Of a stretch of DNA of 64,000 bases, positions 41,887 through 52,419 are shown piece after piece. This stretch comes from Bacteroidota bacterium. Lineage in GTDB: Bacteria; Bacteroidota; Bacteroidia; Chitinophagales; JADJOU01. Location: the NCBI GenBank assembly GCA_016713645.1, contig JADJOU010000003.1:1-64000 (forward strand), written 5' to 3'. The first letter of the stretch is position 1. Every line of letters starts with the position of its first letter. The notes below the pieces were generated by a model, which saw only the letters and a program-made list of their open reading frames with translations, did no database searches and had not been told where the DNA came from. A program made the position numbers and the translations under genes.

Positions 41887-44800
41887 CTATTTAGTCACCC
41901 TCAATTTTTTAGTTATCCATTGCTCACGCACGTATACTTTTACAAAATATACCCCATCATTTAAATCTGTTGTATTGATTTCATATTTTGAACTCATCGG
42001 ACTTTCGTTAAGCACTATTTGTCCGATAGAATTGCACACTTGCAATTTTTCCATATTATACCCTTCCATTTCGATGAAAGCATGATTCACCGCAGGATTT
42101 GGATAGATTGTCACATCATTCTCCAAATTGTTGAGATTAGATATACCTACTGTACCTCCAATAACAAAAGTAGAAGAAGCAGCACAGCCATTGGCATCTG
42201 TAACGACAACAGTATAAACACCTGGAATGAGATCAGCAGCATCCTCTGTCTTCACGCCATTGCTCCAAAGGAAAGTATATCCACCCGCACCACCTGTAAC
42301 GGTGATATCTACAGATCCTTTTTTAGTTGCTGTTGAATTAACTGCTGTTCCATTTACAATCAATGGACTAGCTGGCTGAGTAATTGTATATAAATTAGAA
42401 ACTGAACATCCATTCTTATCGGTCACTTTCACATTATATGTTCCCGCTGCTAAATTGAAATTGTCTTCGGTTTCTACATTATTCGACCATTTAAAGCTAT
42501 AAACCGGCGTTCCACCAGATACACTGAGATTGATAACCCCATTATTTCCCCCAGAACATGTCACATTTGAAACACTGCCATTAATAGAGAGCGCCGAAGG
42601 CTCAGAAAGAATCACCGTAAATGTCAATACACATCCATTTTTATCTTTCACAGAAGCAGAATAAATTCCTCCAGCGAGATTTGAGAAAACATTAGATGTT
42701 TGATAATTGCCTCCATCAAGACGGAATACATGTGAACCCGTTCCACCTAAAGATGAAATAACAATTGTACCATTATTGGCATTTTTACAAGTCACATTTA
42801 ATACGCCGTATGTTGCAGTAATTGGCAATGGCTGTGCAATTGAGAACCAAGTAGCACTCGTACATCCTCCTGCGTCCTTTACAATTACTTGATAATTTCC
42901 TGCAGCTAAATTGTTAAATGAATTGCTCGATTGAAATGTATTTCCTCCATTAATGCTATATGCCAAAGTTCCTGCGCCACCGCCAACAGAGATCGTCGCC
43001 GAGCCATTTGAACTTCCATTGCAAATATTGTCCACTACAGATGAAGTAATTACAAATGCACTCGGTTCAATGAGATGAGCAATTAAATTACCAATACAGC
43101 CCACAGCGTCTTTTACAGTAACATTATAATATCCAGCGGTCAAATTACTGAATACTGGTGATGATTGATAATTTGATCCATCAATTGAATACTCCAATGC
43201 CCCAGTGCCTCCCGTTACAGTTCCGATTGTGATGCTTCCATCATTGCCGCCATTGCACTTGATATTGGTGCGCGTGCTAGAAACAATAGTTGGTCCATCC
43301 AAATCGAATATTTTAGCATTGGTCGAAACCGTGCATCCAACTGCATCTTTAACAGTAATTACATAAGTCCCAGCTTTAAGCGGAGAGAACAAGCCATTTC
43401 CAAATGTACCGTTATTCAAACTATACGTATAACCAGCACCTGATCCGCCTGTAGCAGTTGCCAAGATACCACCGTTGGTATTTCCACAAGTAGAATTAGT
43501 TGGTGTCGCAACAGGCACGATAGCTGTTGGTTGTCCAATATTTGCATTCGTTTTAAAAATACATCCGTTTTCGTCCTTCACAGTCAAAGCATAATTGCCC
43601 GCTGATAGATTATTAAACAATCCATTTGTTTGAAACTCATTATCACTTCCAATAGCATAAACATATCCAGGGGTTCCATTATTTCCTGTAATAGAGATAG
43701 CTCCATCTTGACTTCCATTGCACAATGCATTGGTGACATTAACAGATGCATTGAGCGGACTTGGTTGATTTACTGTCACAGTAACTGAAGTAGCGCAATT
43801 GGTAACATCCTTTGCATATACGGTATAAGTGCCGGCAGACAAATTTGAAAAACTCATACCAGATTGATAATTCACGCCATTCACACTGAATGTTAAAGCA
43901 CCTGTACCACCAGAAATAGAAGTGATATTAATTTTTCCATTATTGCTTCCGAAGCAAGAAAGAGATTCAGCACTCGCTGTAATTTTCAATTGCTGTGGTT
44001 GAATAATTTTCACCACTTGGATATCAGTACAACCAGCTGCATCTTTGACTATAGCGACATAGTTTCCAGCAGTGAGGTTGGTAAAAATACCACTTGATTT
44101 AAAGTTTACACCATTGTCGATGCTATAAGATATCGCTCCTGTTCCTCCTGATGAAGATAGCGTAATGCTGCCATCACTTCCTCCATAGCAACTCACATTA
44201 TTAGCACTAACACCAGAGAAAGAAGGTCCTCCGAGATCATTTACGACGATGCTTGTTTTTTTAGTACAGCCATTTGCATCTTTTGCTGTTATCTCATAAG
44301 TAGATGCAGTCAATGCTGGAAAGGATCCACTTGTTTGAAAACTGCTTGAATTCAATTGAAACTGAATTGGAGCAACACCCCCACTTGTTGCTACTAAAAT
44401 AGCACCATCCGATTTTCCACAACTAGAGCTCGTTGAACTAGCAGTCGTAAATGCAATCGCTGCAGGCTCTGTAATAGAATAATTATTCTGTGCGATACAA
44501 CCCAATGCATCTTTCACGTACACGATTGAAGAATTAGCACTTAATCCGTTGAATATGGCATTATTCTGATAATTAATCCCATCTAAACTGTATTGATATG
44601 GCTGCGAACCGCCATTACCAGCTGCAGTGAAACCGCCATTGCTGCCTCCATTACAAGTGACATTGGATATAGAATTTACATTGGCAGTCAAACCAACGGA
44701 TATATTTTTAGAAAATGTCTTCGTACAAACCCCATCCCATCCTTCTATGGTCGTTGTCAATACAATTGTATAAACACCCGCATTGATAAATGTATGAGAA

Positions 44801-45575
44801 GGATTTTCTGCATTGATACAGCAGAACCATCGCCAAAATTCCAAGTATAGATATAATTAGAACCTGAATATCCTGATGCAGCAATTCTATTAAACATCGC
44901 ACTCTTTGTAATTTGAGCGCTATTCGCAAATTGAACAGATGCCCCAGCGCTGACGCATGAAGAAGGCATGCTAAATTGCGGCGTATTGAAATGAGTCATT
45001 CTTGGGTACATATAAAAATCGCCATCTTTAGTAAAAGTCGTCATGGCACTTGCCCAGTTATTTCCTGTTGAAGTTCCAGCCAATGACGCTAAATCCTCAC
45101 CCTTCCCTTCTCCATTTCCAGTATAGGTAAGTGCAAAACTATTTCCCCATCCTGGTACATTGACAACTTCCGTAACAATCGCGAAATTGCTATTGACAGA
45201 AACTGCAGGAGAGAAATTAACATCGAAAAAATTGGGACTCCAAGAGAAGATCAATCTTAAAGGTGCTACAGCAAGGGCTGATCCTGTCGGTCTATCATTT
45301 GCGTCTACAGCAAATAAACTTACTCGGACAAAAACACCAATTCCAGAAGTGACCGTTCCATAGACACGAGCCCCACTCACTTTTCCAGGTCCCGCATAAT
45401 GATATGCTTGAGAAGCTTTCTCTTCCATCCCAATGGTCAAATTGATTGCTCCAGTCCCACCTGTATTCTTTGAATTGACATACGCGACTTTGTCGTCGGG
45501 ACATGTCGTTTGAGCTTTAAGGCTCATCATACCCATCAATAGGGCAAACGAAATGATAGTGATTAGTTTTTTCAT
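41887..45575 (-). CDS. Large SprB-repeat T9SS surface adhesin (one frameshift)
   Basis: About 1230 residues when joined. The start MKKLITIISFALLMGMMSLK is a signal peptide (ATG 45575). A beta-rich N-terminal region follows, then a PKD-like domain (WNFGDGS, PSHTFINAGVYTIVLTT) broken by a frame change near 44825. Then come ten SprB-type repeats, each with a CxGxxDG-like start (SCFGSNNGKI, NVTCSGGNNGVI) and an Ala-Gly-Tyr/Thr-Tyr end (SAGTYTVYAKD). An eleventh, Cys-less repeat follows. The end IYPNPAVNHAFIEM is the T9SS sorting domain. SprB repeats are named from the gliding adhesin of Flavobacterium. Similar proteins mediate adhesion or gliding, but a gliding function is not proven here. Confidence 0.92.
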
Positions 45576-45708
45576 GGTAATGTAGATTTTTGATGAATGT
45601 ATTGTATTATTTCGCAAAATTCACCTTATTTAACACTCAAACCATTACACAATTTGTAAAAAAACTTACATTATTTACATGTAATTTTAATTACGTCCAT
45701 TGAACAAA

Positions 45709-45740
45709 AAAAAGCCTTCAAAAAATTGAAGACGCTTTTT
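45709..45740 (-). terminator. Probable terminator after response-regulator gene
   Basis: AAAAGC-CTTCAA pairs with TTGAAG-AC-GCTTTT (2-nt bulge) followed by a T run on the minus strand, about 20 bp after the response-regulator stop. Confidence 0.65.
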
Positions 45741-45760
45741 ATCGAGGATTCTTAAACATT

Positions 45761-46192
45761 CTACATCCGCTCCATATACCAATTCAATTCCTTCTCCATT
45801 CTCTTATATTGAAAAATTGTCGTGATGATTTTTTGCAATCGCATAAATGCCGTTTCACTTTTGACAACATAATCAAAAGCCCGGTGATGCATGCAATTAA
45901 TGGCCACTTCTATCTTATCTTGTGAAGATAACATCACTACTGGAATATCAGGATTATACTCCTTGATCTTATCAAGCACCTCCAATCCATTCATCGCATT
46001 TTTATCTATCCCATTTAAATGGTAATCCAATATGATGACATCGGGATAGTGATTTAAATTCTGTAAGCACTTCTCTCCTGTTGGAAATGTCTCAATTTCA
46101 AAATCTGCATGCTCCAAAAACTCAATCTCCAAAGATTTGAGAAACAATGCATCGTCATCTACTAAAAATAATTTAATTCGATCTGGTGTCAT
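45761..46192 (-). CDS. Single-domain response regulator (CheY-like)
   Basis: A 143-residue receiver domain: acidic pocket LFLVDDDALFL, phospho-acceptor Asp in VIILDYHLNG, Thr/Ser switch in VVMLSSQD and the conserved Lys in DYVVKSE. There is no output domain. It begins 1-2 bp after the stop of the hybrid histidine kinase, so the kinase is its likely partner. Confidence 0.93.
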   Translation of the reverse strand: MTPDRIKLFLVDDDALFLKSLEIEFLEHADFEIETFPTGEKCLQNLNHYPDVIILDYHLNGIDKNAMNGLEVLDKIKEYNPDIPVVMLSSQDKIEVAINCMHHRAFDYVVKSETAFMRLQKIITTIFQYKRMEKELNWYMERM

Positions 46193-46193
46193 T

Positions 46194-48861
46194 TTAGTTA
46201 TTTTTTAATTTAGTATATATTTCCGTCAGTTCATTGCATGCCTGCTCACAGACTTCTTGAACTGCTATAATAAGTGGTTTTAACTCCTTTGAATCTTGAT
46301 GAGCACGCGCCAATTCCTGAATTTCCTTTGCTTTGCATTCATACCTTTCGTCGATGCCAACGATTGAAAATGAGGGAATCATTTTGTGCGCTGCGGCATG
46401 AAGCATGGTCCAATCTCTATCCTCATAGGCCTTATTCATTGCCGCTATTAAAATCGGGGCCTGCTCTAGATAGATGGAAATCATCTCCATCATCAATGTC
46501 CTATTCGATTTTGTGCGCTGTTTTAGATAAGTTAAATCTACGCACTGGTGGGAAGTTTCTACCTCTTCTTTATTTGATTCTTGCTGACTTATATAGGGCG
46601 ACTTCTTCACCAAGCCCAAAATTCTGCTGAACAAAACACGCTCATCGATTGGCTTGGAGATATAATCATTCATCCCTGCCGCAGTGCACTTTGCTAAATC
46701 CATGGTAGTAACATCAGCTGTCAAAGCGATAATAGGGATTCTAGATTTCATCGTATTTCGAATATAGTCAGTCGCTTCAAATCCATTCATAACAGGCATT
46801 TGAAGATCCATCAAGACAATATCATATGCTTTGGACTGCATCATCTCAATGGCCACTTTCCCATTTTCTGCAATGTCTCTTTCAAATCCATAATCATCCA
46901 ATATGGTTTTCATCAACAACTGATTCATCGGCATATCTTCTACCACCAATACTTTAATGATGCGCTCATCTCGCTCATCGATATCGATTTCTTCACTTTT
47001 CCATTTAAAATCTGGTCTGACTTTATCAAATGTCAAAACAAAAGTAAAAGTCGTGCCAAGGCCAAATTGACTATTGACATAAATTCTGCCTCCTTGTGCT
47101 TCAAGGATTTTCTTGACAATCGCCAAGCCCAATCCAGTTCCGCCATAAAGACGAGAAGTGCCGCTAGATGCCTGCTGAAAATTCTCGAATATGTTGCTGA
47201 TACTCTCTTCCTTTATTCCAATACCTGTATCTTTCACTAGAAACTCGAGACTGACCTGCTTAGAATCTTCATGCAATAATTTTATGGCCAATTCAATTTC
47301 TCCCATGGAGGTGAATTTTACGGCATTGCTCAATAAATTCAAAATCACTTGATTCAAGCGCATAGGATCTCCCACCAATACTTCTGGAATTCGCGCATCG
47401 TAAGATTTGCGCAATATCAAATTCTTCTCTTGTACTTTATTGTCAAACAAATGCATCAAAGATGTCGTCGTTGATTCCAATTTAAAAGGAATCTTCTCAA
47501 AGGTCATCTTCCCAGCATCGACCTTTGCTAAATCCAAAATATCATTGATCAAGACAATCAATGAATCCCCACTCAATTTAATGGCAGATACATATTCCTT
47601 TTGCTTAGCGTTGAGTTCCGTTTTCAGAATTACTTTAGTGAACCCTATATTTGCGTTCAAAGGCGTTCTAATCTCATGACTCATATTGGCCAAAAACTGC
47701 TGCTTTGATTTCATCGCCTCTTCCGCTTTTATTTTTGACTCTATCAATTCTGCTTCGGCGCGCTTCTTTTCTGTGATATCTGTCCGTATCGCCACGAATT
47801 GATAGGGTTTCCCTTGCTCATCGACAAAAGGAACTATCGTAGTCAACACCCAATAAATACTGCCATCTTTGGCCTTGTTTCGCACTTCATCACGCCAAAT
47901 TTTTCCACTCGCTATCGTTCACCATAGATTCTTTATAAATTCCTTGCTGTGGTAACCAGAATTGAGCCTTCGATGATCATTCCCAATTAATTCCGCAGCT
48001 GTGTATTTTGAAATCAAACAAGAATTCTCATTCACATATTTGATAACCCCTTTTGAATCCGTCACTTCCACAATGGAGGAGGCATCCAATGCATATTTAT
48101 AATCGGATATTTCTTTGAGACTCTTTTGCAAATCGCGCTCAATTCTCTTTTGATCCGTTATATCCCGAGCAATCGCATAGACTTTTCCCTGCGTTGGATG
48201 AGCATTCCACTCTAACCAAATATAATCTCCATCTGCTTTTCTATACCTGTTTTGAAACTTTTCGGTTCTTTTGCCTCGTCGTAAGGAAATAATTTCTTTC
48301 TTCGTTGGATAGATGTCATCTGGATGAATAAAATACAAGAATGGTTTAGACAACAATTCATTTTCCGAAAAACCCAATACATCCATAAAGACTGGGTTGA
48401 CCACTTCAAAATAGGCATCCGTATTTGCTATGCACATAAAATCAGCACTCTGATTGAAGAACAACTTATACTCTTGCAGACTCTTTTCTAAGTGGACTTG
48501 TTTATTCAAACCGCGCAAGACAATAATAATCCCTTTGGCGCTTCCGTCTTCATGCTTATTGATTGCGCCCTTAAACAGCACTTCTATCTTTTCTCCTTTG
48601 GCATTCGTGATCATACAAGAAGAATGTGACACCGATTCTTTCTCATAAACTTCTTGCAAATTCTTTCGCTCGATTGGGTTCCCTGAAGAAGTTAAACAAA
48701 TTAGCCTGCTTCAATTTTTCACTTTTCATCGCAAACAAATCCTCTGCAGCTGAATTCAAATCGATAATATTATCATTCAAATCCAACATGACAAAAGCAT
48801 CGATGCTCATCTCAATCAAATTGTTGATATTTCTATCCATCTTTCTACTTACTGCGTCCAT
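46194..48861 (-). CDS. Hybrid sensor histidine kinase (PAS-PAS-PAS-HisKA-HATPase-REC-HPt), two frameshifts
   Basis: About 890 residues when the pieces 48861-48643, 48659-47919 and 47885-46194 are joined. The N-terminal 350 residues form three PAS domains (IDAFVMLDLNDNIIDLNSAA, FMCIANTDAYFEVVNPVFMD, KGVIKYVNENSCLISKYTAA). HisKA has SHEIRTPLNANIG near residue 394. The ATPase domain has NLLSNAVKF, VKDTGIGI and GTGLGLAIVKK. A receiver domain (KVLVVEDMPMNQ, DIVLMDLQMPVMNG) and a C-terminal HPt (LHAAAHKMIPSF) complete a phosphorelay. No transmembrane segment is seen, so it is probably a cytosolic sensor. It lies between an AraC-type gene and a CheY-like gene. Breaks lie near 48650 and 47900. Confidence 0.92.
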
Positions 48862-49465
48862 GTATTAATTTTAGTATTCTTCTTCTCTATGCCGACTTCT
48901 TCGAGCGCATTGCGCCTCTTGTCTTTTAATTGTTTATAATGGGAAGGTGAAAAACCAGTCACCTTCTTAAACTGATTGGATAAGTGCGCCACACTGCTAT
49001 AATTCATTTTATAGGATATTTCCGTCAAATTGAGTTCTCCATACATGATCAATTCTTTGATTCGTTCAACCTTATGCGCAATGATAAAATGCTCTATCGT
49101 TGTCCCTTGAACCTCTGAGAATAAATTTGAGATATAGGTATAATGATGTTCTAATTTTTACTCAAATAATCAGATACATTCGTCTTGATCATCTCCTCTG
49201 AATTGTGCACCATATCGATAATCAAACTCTTGACGCGCTCGATCAAAACAGACTTTTTATCATCCATCAATTCTAATCCAATATCGGATAATTCTTGTTT
49301 CAGTATCTGCAATTGAACCGGACTCAAATTTTCCATAATATCCACCTCGCCTAGATTGACCATGATAAAATGAAGTCCCATGCCTTTTAAGACATCTTTC
49401 ACCATTATCTTACATCGATTGCTGACCATGTATTTTATGTAGAGCTTCATATTATTTTGGTTCAA
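48849..49465 (-). CDS. AraC family transcriptional regulator with small N-terminal domain (one frameshift)
   Basis: The N-terminal ~70 residues (MKLYIKYMVSNRCKIMVKDV, LHFIMVNLGEVDIMENL) form a compact alpha-beta domain resembling ferredoxin/HMA-like folds seen in some Bacteroidota regulators. After a frame change near 49155 the HTH domain follows (HHYTYISNLFSEVQG, LNLTEISYKMNYSSVAHLSN, QFKKVTGFSPSHYKQLK). This is the AraC signature. It overlaps the start of the hybrid kinase by 13 bp and probably forms one operon with kinase and response regulator. Confidence 0.85.
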
Positions 49466-49638
49466 TTTTTATTCAATATCATCCGCTAGAATACTCCCTT
49501 TCAATTTAAAACAATATAGCTTTAATCAGGCGCGTAAAATTAGTGCATTTGTAAAAATAAGCATTTGTACTTTAACATCTATTATTTACATAATTTACAG
49601 ATTGAGCAATTGGCAATTTACGCACTATGCAATAAAAC

Positions 49639-50685
49639 CTATCCTTCGCGCACTTCCACAGCGTTGTTCAATTTCGCTTGCATAAATCCAATTGGCTCTG
49701 CAAATTTACCGAGTCCATTTGCATGCAGGATTGCTTGCAAATCGCTCATTCGATCTTTTGAAACTGAAATCAACAATCCCCCACTCGTCTGTGGATCGGC
49801 CAATATTGCCCATTGCTCCTCCGTCAGTTCACCAATTTTATGACCATAGCTGGCTCGATTTCGATTTGTCCCACCAGGGACAGATCCAACCGCGATATAA
49901 TCAAATATCGCTGGCGTAATCATCGGCACTTGTTTAAAATTTACAATAGCCGTCAATCCGCTCCCTTCAGCCATCTCGGTCAAATGGCCTAAGAGCCCAA
50001 ACCCAGTCACATCTGTTAAGGCATGCACATAATCCAATTTGCCCAATACTTCACCTACTTTATTCAATTGCATCATCTGATTCGCTGCTAAATCCCGATG
50101 TTCTTCTTTCAATATGGCTTTCTTCTCCGCCGTCGTCAATATCCCTACACCCAAAGGTTTTGTGAGAAATAAGACATCGCCTTCCCGTGCAGCATTATTT
50201 TGCTTGATATGCTCCACGGATACAATGCCATTCACCGCCAATCCAAATATGGGTTCAGGGGAATCAATACTGTGACCTCCCGCCAACGGTATCCCCGCTT
50301 CTAGACAAATGCTTCTGCTGCCTTCGATTACTTGCTGCGCAATCTCTGGACCCAATTTATTGATGGGCCAACCCAAAATGGCTATAGCTAAAATAGGCTT
50401 TCCACCCATTGCATAAACGTCGCTGATGGCATTTGCCGAAGCTATTCTCCCAAAATTATAGGGATCATCTACAATCGGCATAAAGAAATCTGTCGTCGAA
50501 ATCAATGCTGTGCCATTGCCCAAATCCAATACTGCTGCATCATCCTTGCTGTGATTACCTACAATCAATTTATCATTGTCAGGCATCGCGAAATTGCCTT
50601 TGAGTATCTTATCCAATATCTCTGGAGATATCTTACACCCACAACCTGCGCCATGTGAATACTGCGTCAATTTAATTTTTTCCAT
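49639..50685 (-). CDS. selD: Selenide, water dikinase
   Basis: A 348-residue SelD with the active-site segment SHGAGCGCKISPE (Cys, not selenocysteine, in the catalytic position), ATP-binding DDAAVLDLGNG and GGHSIDSPEP. It makes selenophosphate from selenide and ATP. Its ATG overlaps the end of selU, an arrangement pointing to tRNA selenation. Confidence 0.96.
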   Translation of the reverse strand: MEKIKLTQYSHGAGCGCKISPEILDKILKGNFAMPDNDKLIVGNHSKDDAAVLDLGNGTALISTTDFFMPIVDDPYNFGRIASANAISDVYAMGGKPILAIAILGWPINKLGPEIAQQVIEGSRSICLEAGIPLAGGHSIDSPEPIFGLAVNGIVSVEHIKQNNAAREGDVLFLTKPLGVGILTTAEKKAILKEEHRDLAANQMMQLNKVGEVLGKLDYVHALTDVTGFGLLGHLTEMAEGSGLTAIVNFKQVPMITPAIFDYIAVGSVPGGTNRNRASYGHKIGELTEEQWAILADPQTSGGLLISVSKDRMSDLQAILHANGLGKFAEPIGFMQAKLNNAVEVREG

Positions 50686-51733
50686 GCGTATTTTTTATAT
50701 TTTCTATTAAGATATTTGCATTTGTATCAGGATGAATGCCCTCTACTTTCATAGTATGTATCAGCGATTCTGCATCAATTCGATTATTCAATCCCTTTGT
50801 ATAATACTTGTCATAATACTTCAACAAGATGCGAAATCCCTCTTTAAAATTTCCCTCTAGAATGTTTTGAACGGCCAATTTAGTCTCCAATCCACCCAAT
50901 CTCTTTTGAATTCGATAAATTGATTCTACAATGGATTCCTTCGGATGAATGGAATATTCGTCCGTGATATAATCCAATCTAGTTTCAAAGGGAATATCCA
51001 AAAAATAGACATGCATTTTGCGCATCGTATACCACAAGGGCATGGGGATTTGAAGATTGCCTATTCGCTGACTCTCATCTTCTATATAGATTCCCGCTTC
51101 TTTAGCATTGGCTTTTATCAAAGCTGATGCGAGTAGATTTTCAAACATCTCCTGACTCGGTTGACGCTTTTCTCCAAGGGCGCCAAGCGCTGATCCCTTA
51201 TGATTGGCCAATGCCTCTAAATTGATACAAGCAGCGCCGCGCTTTTCCAATTCATGCAATAATATTGTCTTGCCACTGCCCGTATATCCTCCCAACACGT
51301 GAAAAGAATACGATTCTTTAAACTGATCCAAAACCCAATTCCGATATATTTTATACCCACCTATTAATGTCAAAACCCGATAGCCATATAAGTCCAATAA
51401 CCAGGCAACCCCTGCGCTTCGCATACCTCCGCGCCAACAATGCACCAAAATAGTTCTCTTAGTCGATGGCTGATTTTCCAATTCAAAAGACCCGCATATT
51501 CGCTCCACCTCTTCCACCATGCTGCGCATCTTCACCCCAAAATATTCTAAGCCCAATTTAATCGCTGCTTGTTTGCCCTGCTGCTTATAGGCTGTTCCCA
51601 CCACCTTTCTCTCCTCATCTGTAAATAGCGGTAAACTAAGCGCTCGTGGGATATGCGCATGCAAAAATTCTCCTGGACTTCGAACATCCAACACAGGATG
51701 CACCTGACTCAGTTCTATAAAAAGATGACACAT
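50672..51733 (-). CDS. selU: tRNA 2-selenouridine synthase
   Basis: A 353-residue SelU/MnmH. The N-terminal rhodanese domain carries the active-site Cys in VHCWRGGMRSAGVAWL. A P-loop GGYTGSGKT follows. The enzyme replaces sulfur by selenium in 2-thiouridine at the wobble position of certain tRNAs, using selenophosphate from SelD. The family start normally lies a few residues further upstream of the rhodanese fold, so the ATG at 51733 may be slightly late. Confidence 0.95.
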   Translation of the reverse strand: MCHLFIELSQVHPVLDVRSPGEFLHAHIPRALSLPLFTDEERKVVGTAYKQQGKQAAIKLGLEYFGVKMRSMVEEVERICGSFELENQPSTKRTILVHCWRGGMRSAGVAWLLDLYGYRVLTLIGGYKIYRNWVLDQFKESYSFHVLGGYTGSGKTILLHELEKRGAACINLEALANHKGSALGALGEKRQPSQEMFENLLASALIKANAKEAGIYIEDESQRIGNLQIPMPLWYTMRKMHVYFLDIPFETRLDYITDEYSIHPKESIVESIYRIQKRLGGLETKLAVQNILEGNFKEGFRILLKYYDKYYTKGLNNRIDAESLIHTMKVEGIHPDTNANILIENIKNTHGKN

Positions 51734-52352
51734 CTATTCGCTCGATACCCATGGAAATTCTCTATACTGAATTATTCACAAACATGAACAATCGCCACCA
51801 AAACTATCATTTTTTTATGTCCATGACTTGTCAAATTTTAATTCTTTCAAAGAATAAAATCCTGTTTTGTTACTTTTCTTGTTGAACATATCAATCACCC
51901 AAGTTATAGATTAAAGGCCAGATAAGCATTATTTAAAGAGAATTTAATTTAGAACTGGTGCTCGTTCTCAAAAATGAAGACCAAAATCATAGATAAGCAG
52001 GAAACTTCTATTAACGTCCGATATGCGCAAAGCGGGCCTTTATAAAAATGAATAAAGATCAAGGTGAGGATTTGCGCGTAAGGAGGCATTGAGCAATATA
52101 GAGTTTGCATTGAGCTGCGAGAGACTAAAATAACAATCGATCACAGCAAACTCCTGATATTGCGCCAGGAGAAATCCGAACCGTAGATCTTTTCATTTTT
52201 ATAACAGCCCTTGACTTTTTTGCTTACTTTTTGCGTCAAGGCAAAAAGTGAGTCGCCGAAGGCAAAAAGCAAATCATAAATTCCTAACTGTACCACAATA
52301 AAAATATATAATCTTTTGACTAAATGATATTGCACCAATGACTAAAATTTAA
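51734..52352. other. Long intergenic region with hairpins
   Basis: About 620 bp without a convincing gene. CTCCTG/CAGGAG (about 52149-52170) and a longer stem CTTACTTTTTGC/GCAAAAAGTGAG around GTCAAG (about 52222-52252) are visible. AGGCAAAAAG is repeated at about 52259-52268. The short open frame at 52338-52141 is read through these repeats and is not supported as a gene. Confidence 0.6.
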
Positions 52353-52384
52353 TTTGTTTCATTTATTAAAAAAACTTAACTTTG
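52353..52384 (+). promoter_or_regulatory. Bacteroidota-type promoter for the 1490-residue T9SS protein
   Basis: TTTG at 52353-52356 and TAACTTTG at 52377-52384 (TAnnTTTG) are 20 nt apart, matching the Bacteroidota -33/-7 consensus. They lie 36 bp before the ATG at 52420. Confidence 0.65.
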
Positions 52385-52419
52385 ATTAAATAACTTGTTC
52401 ATTTTAAACCAGTCATCCC

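Noticed and set aside
52141..52338. 65-residue minus-strand open frame
   Set aside because: It runs through hairpin repeat sequence, its product shows no domain or start context, and the region reads as intergenic repeat.
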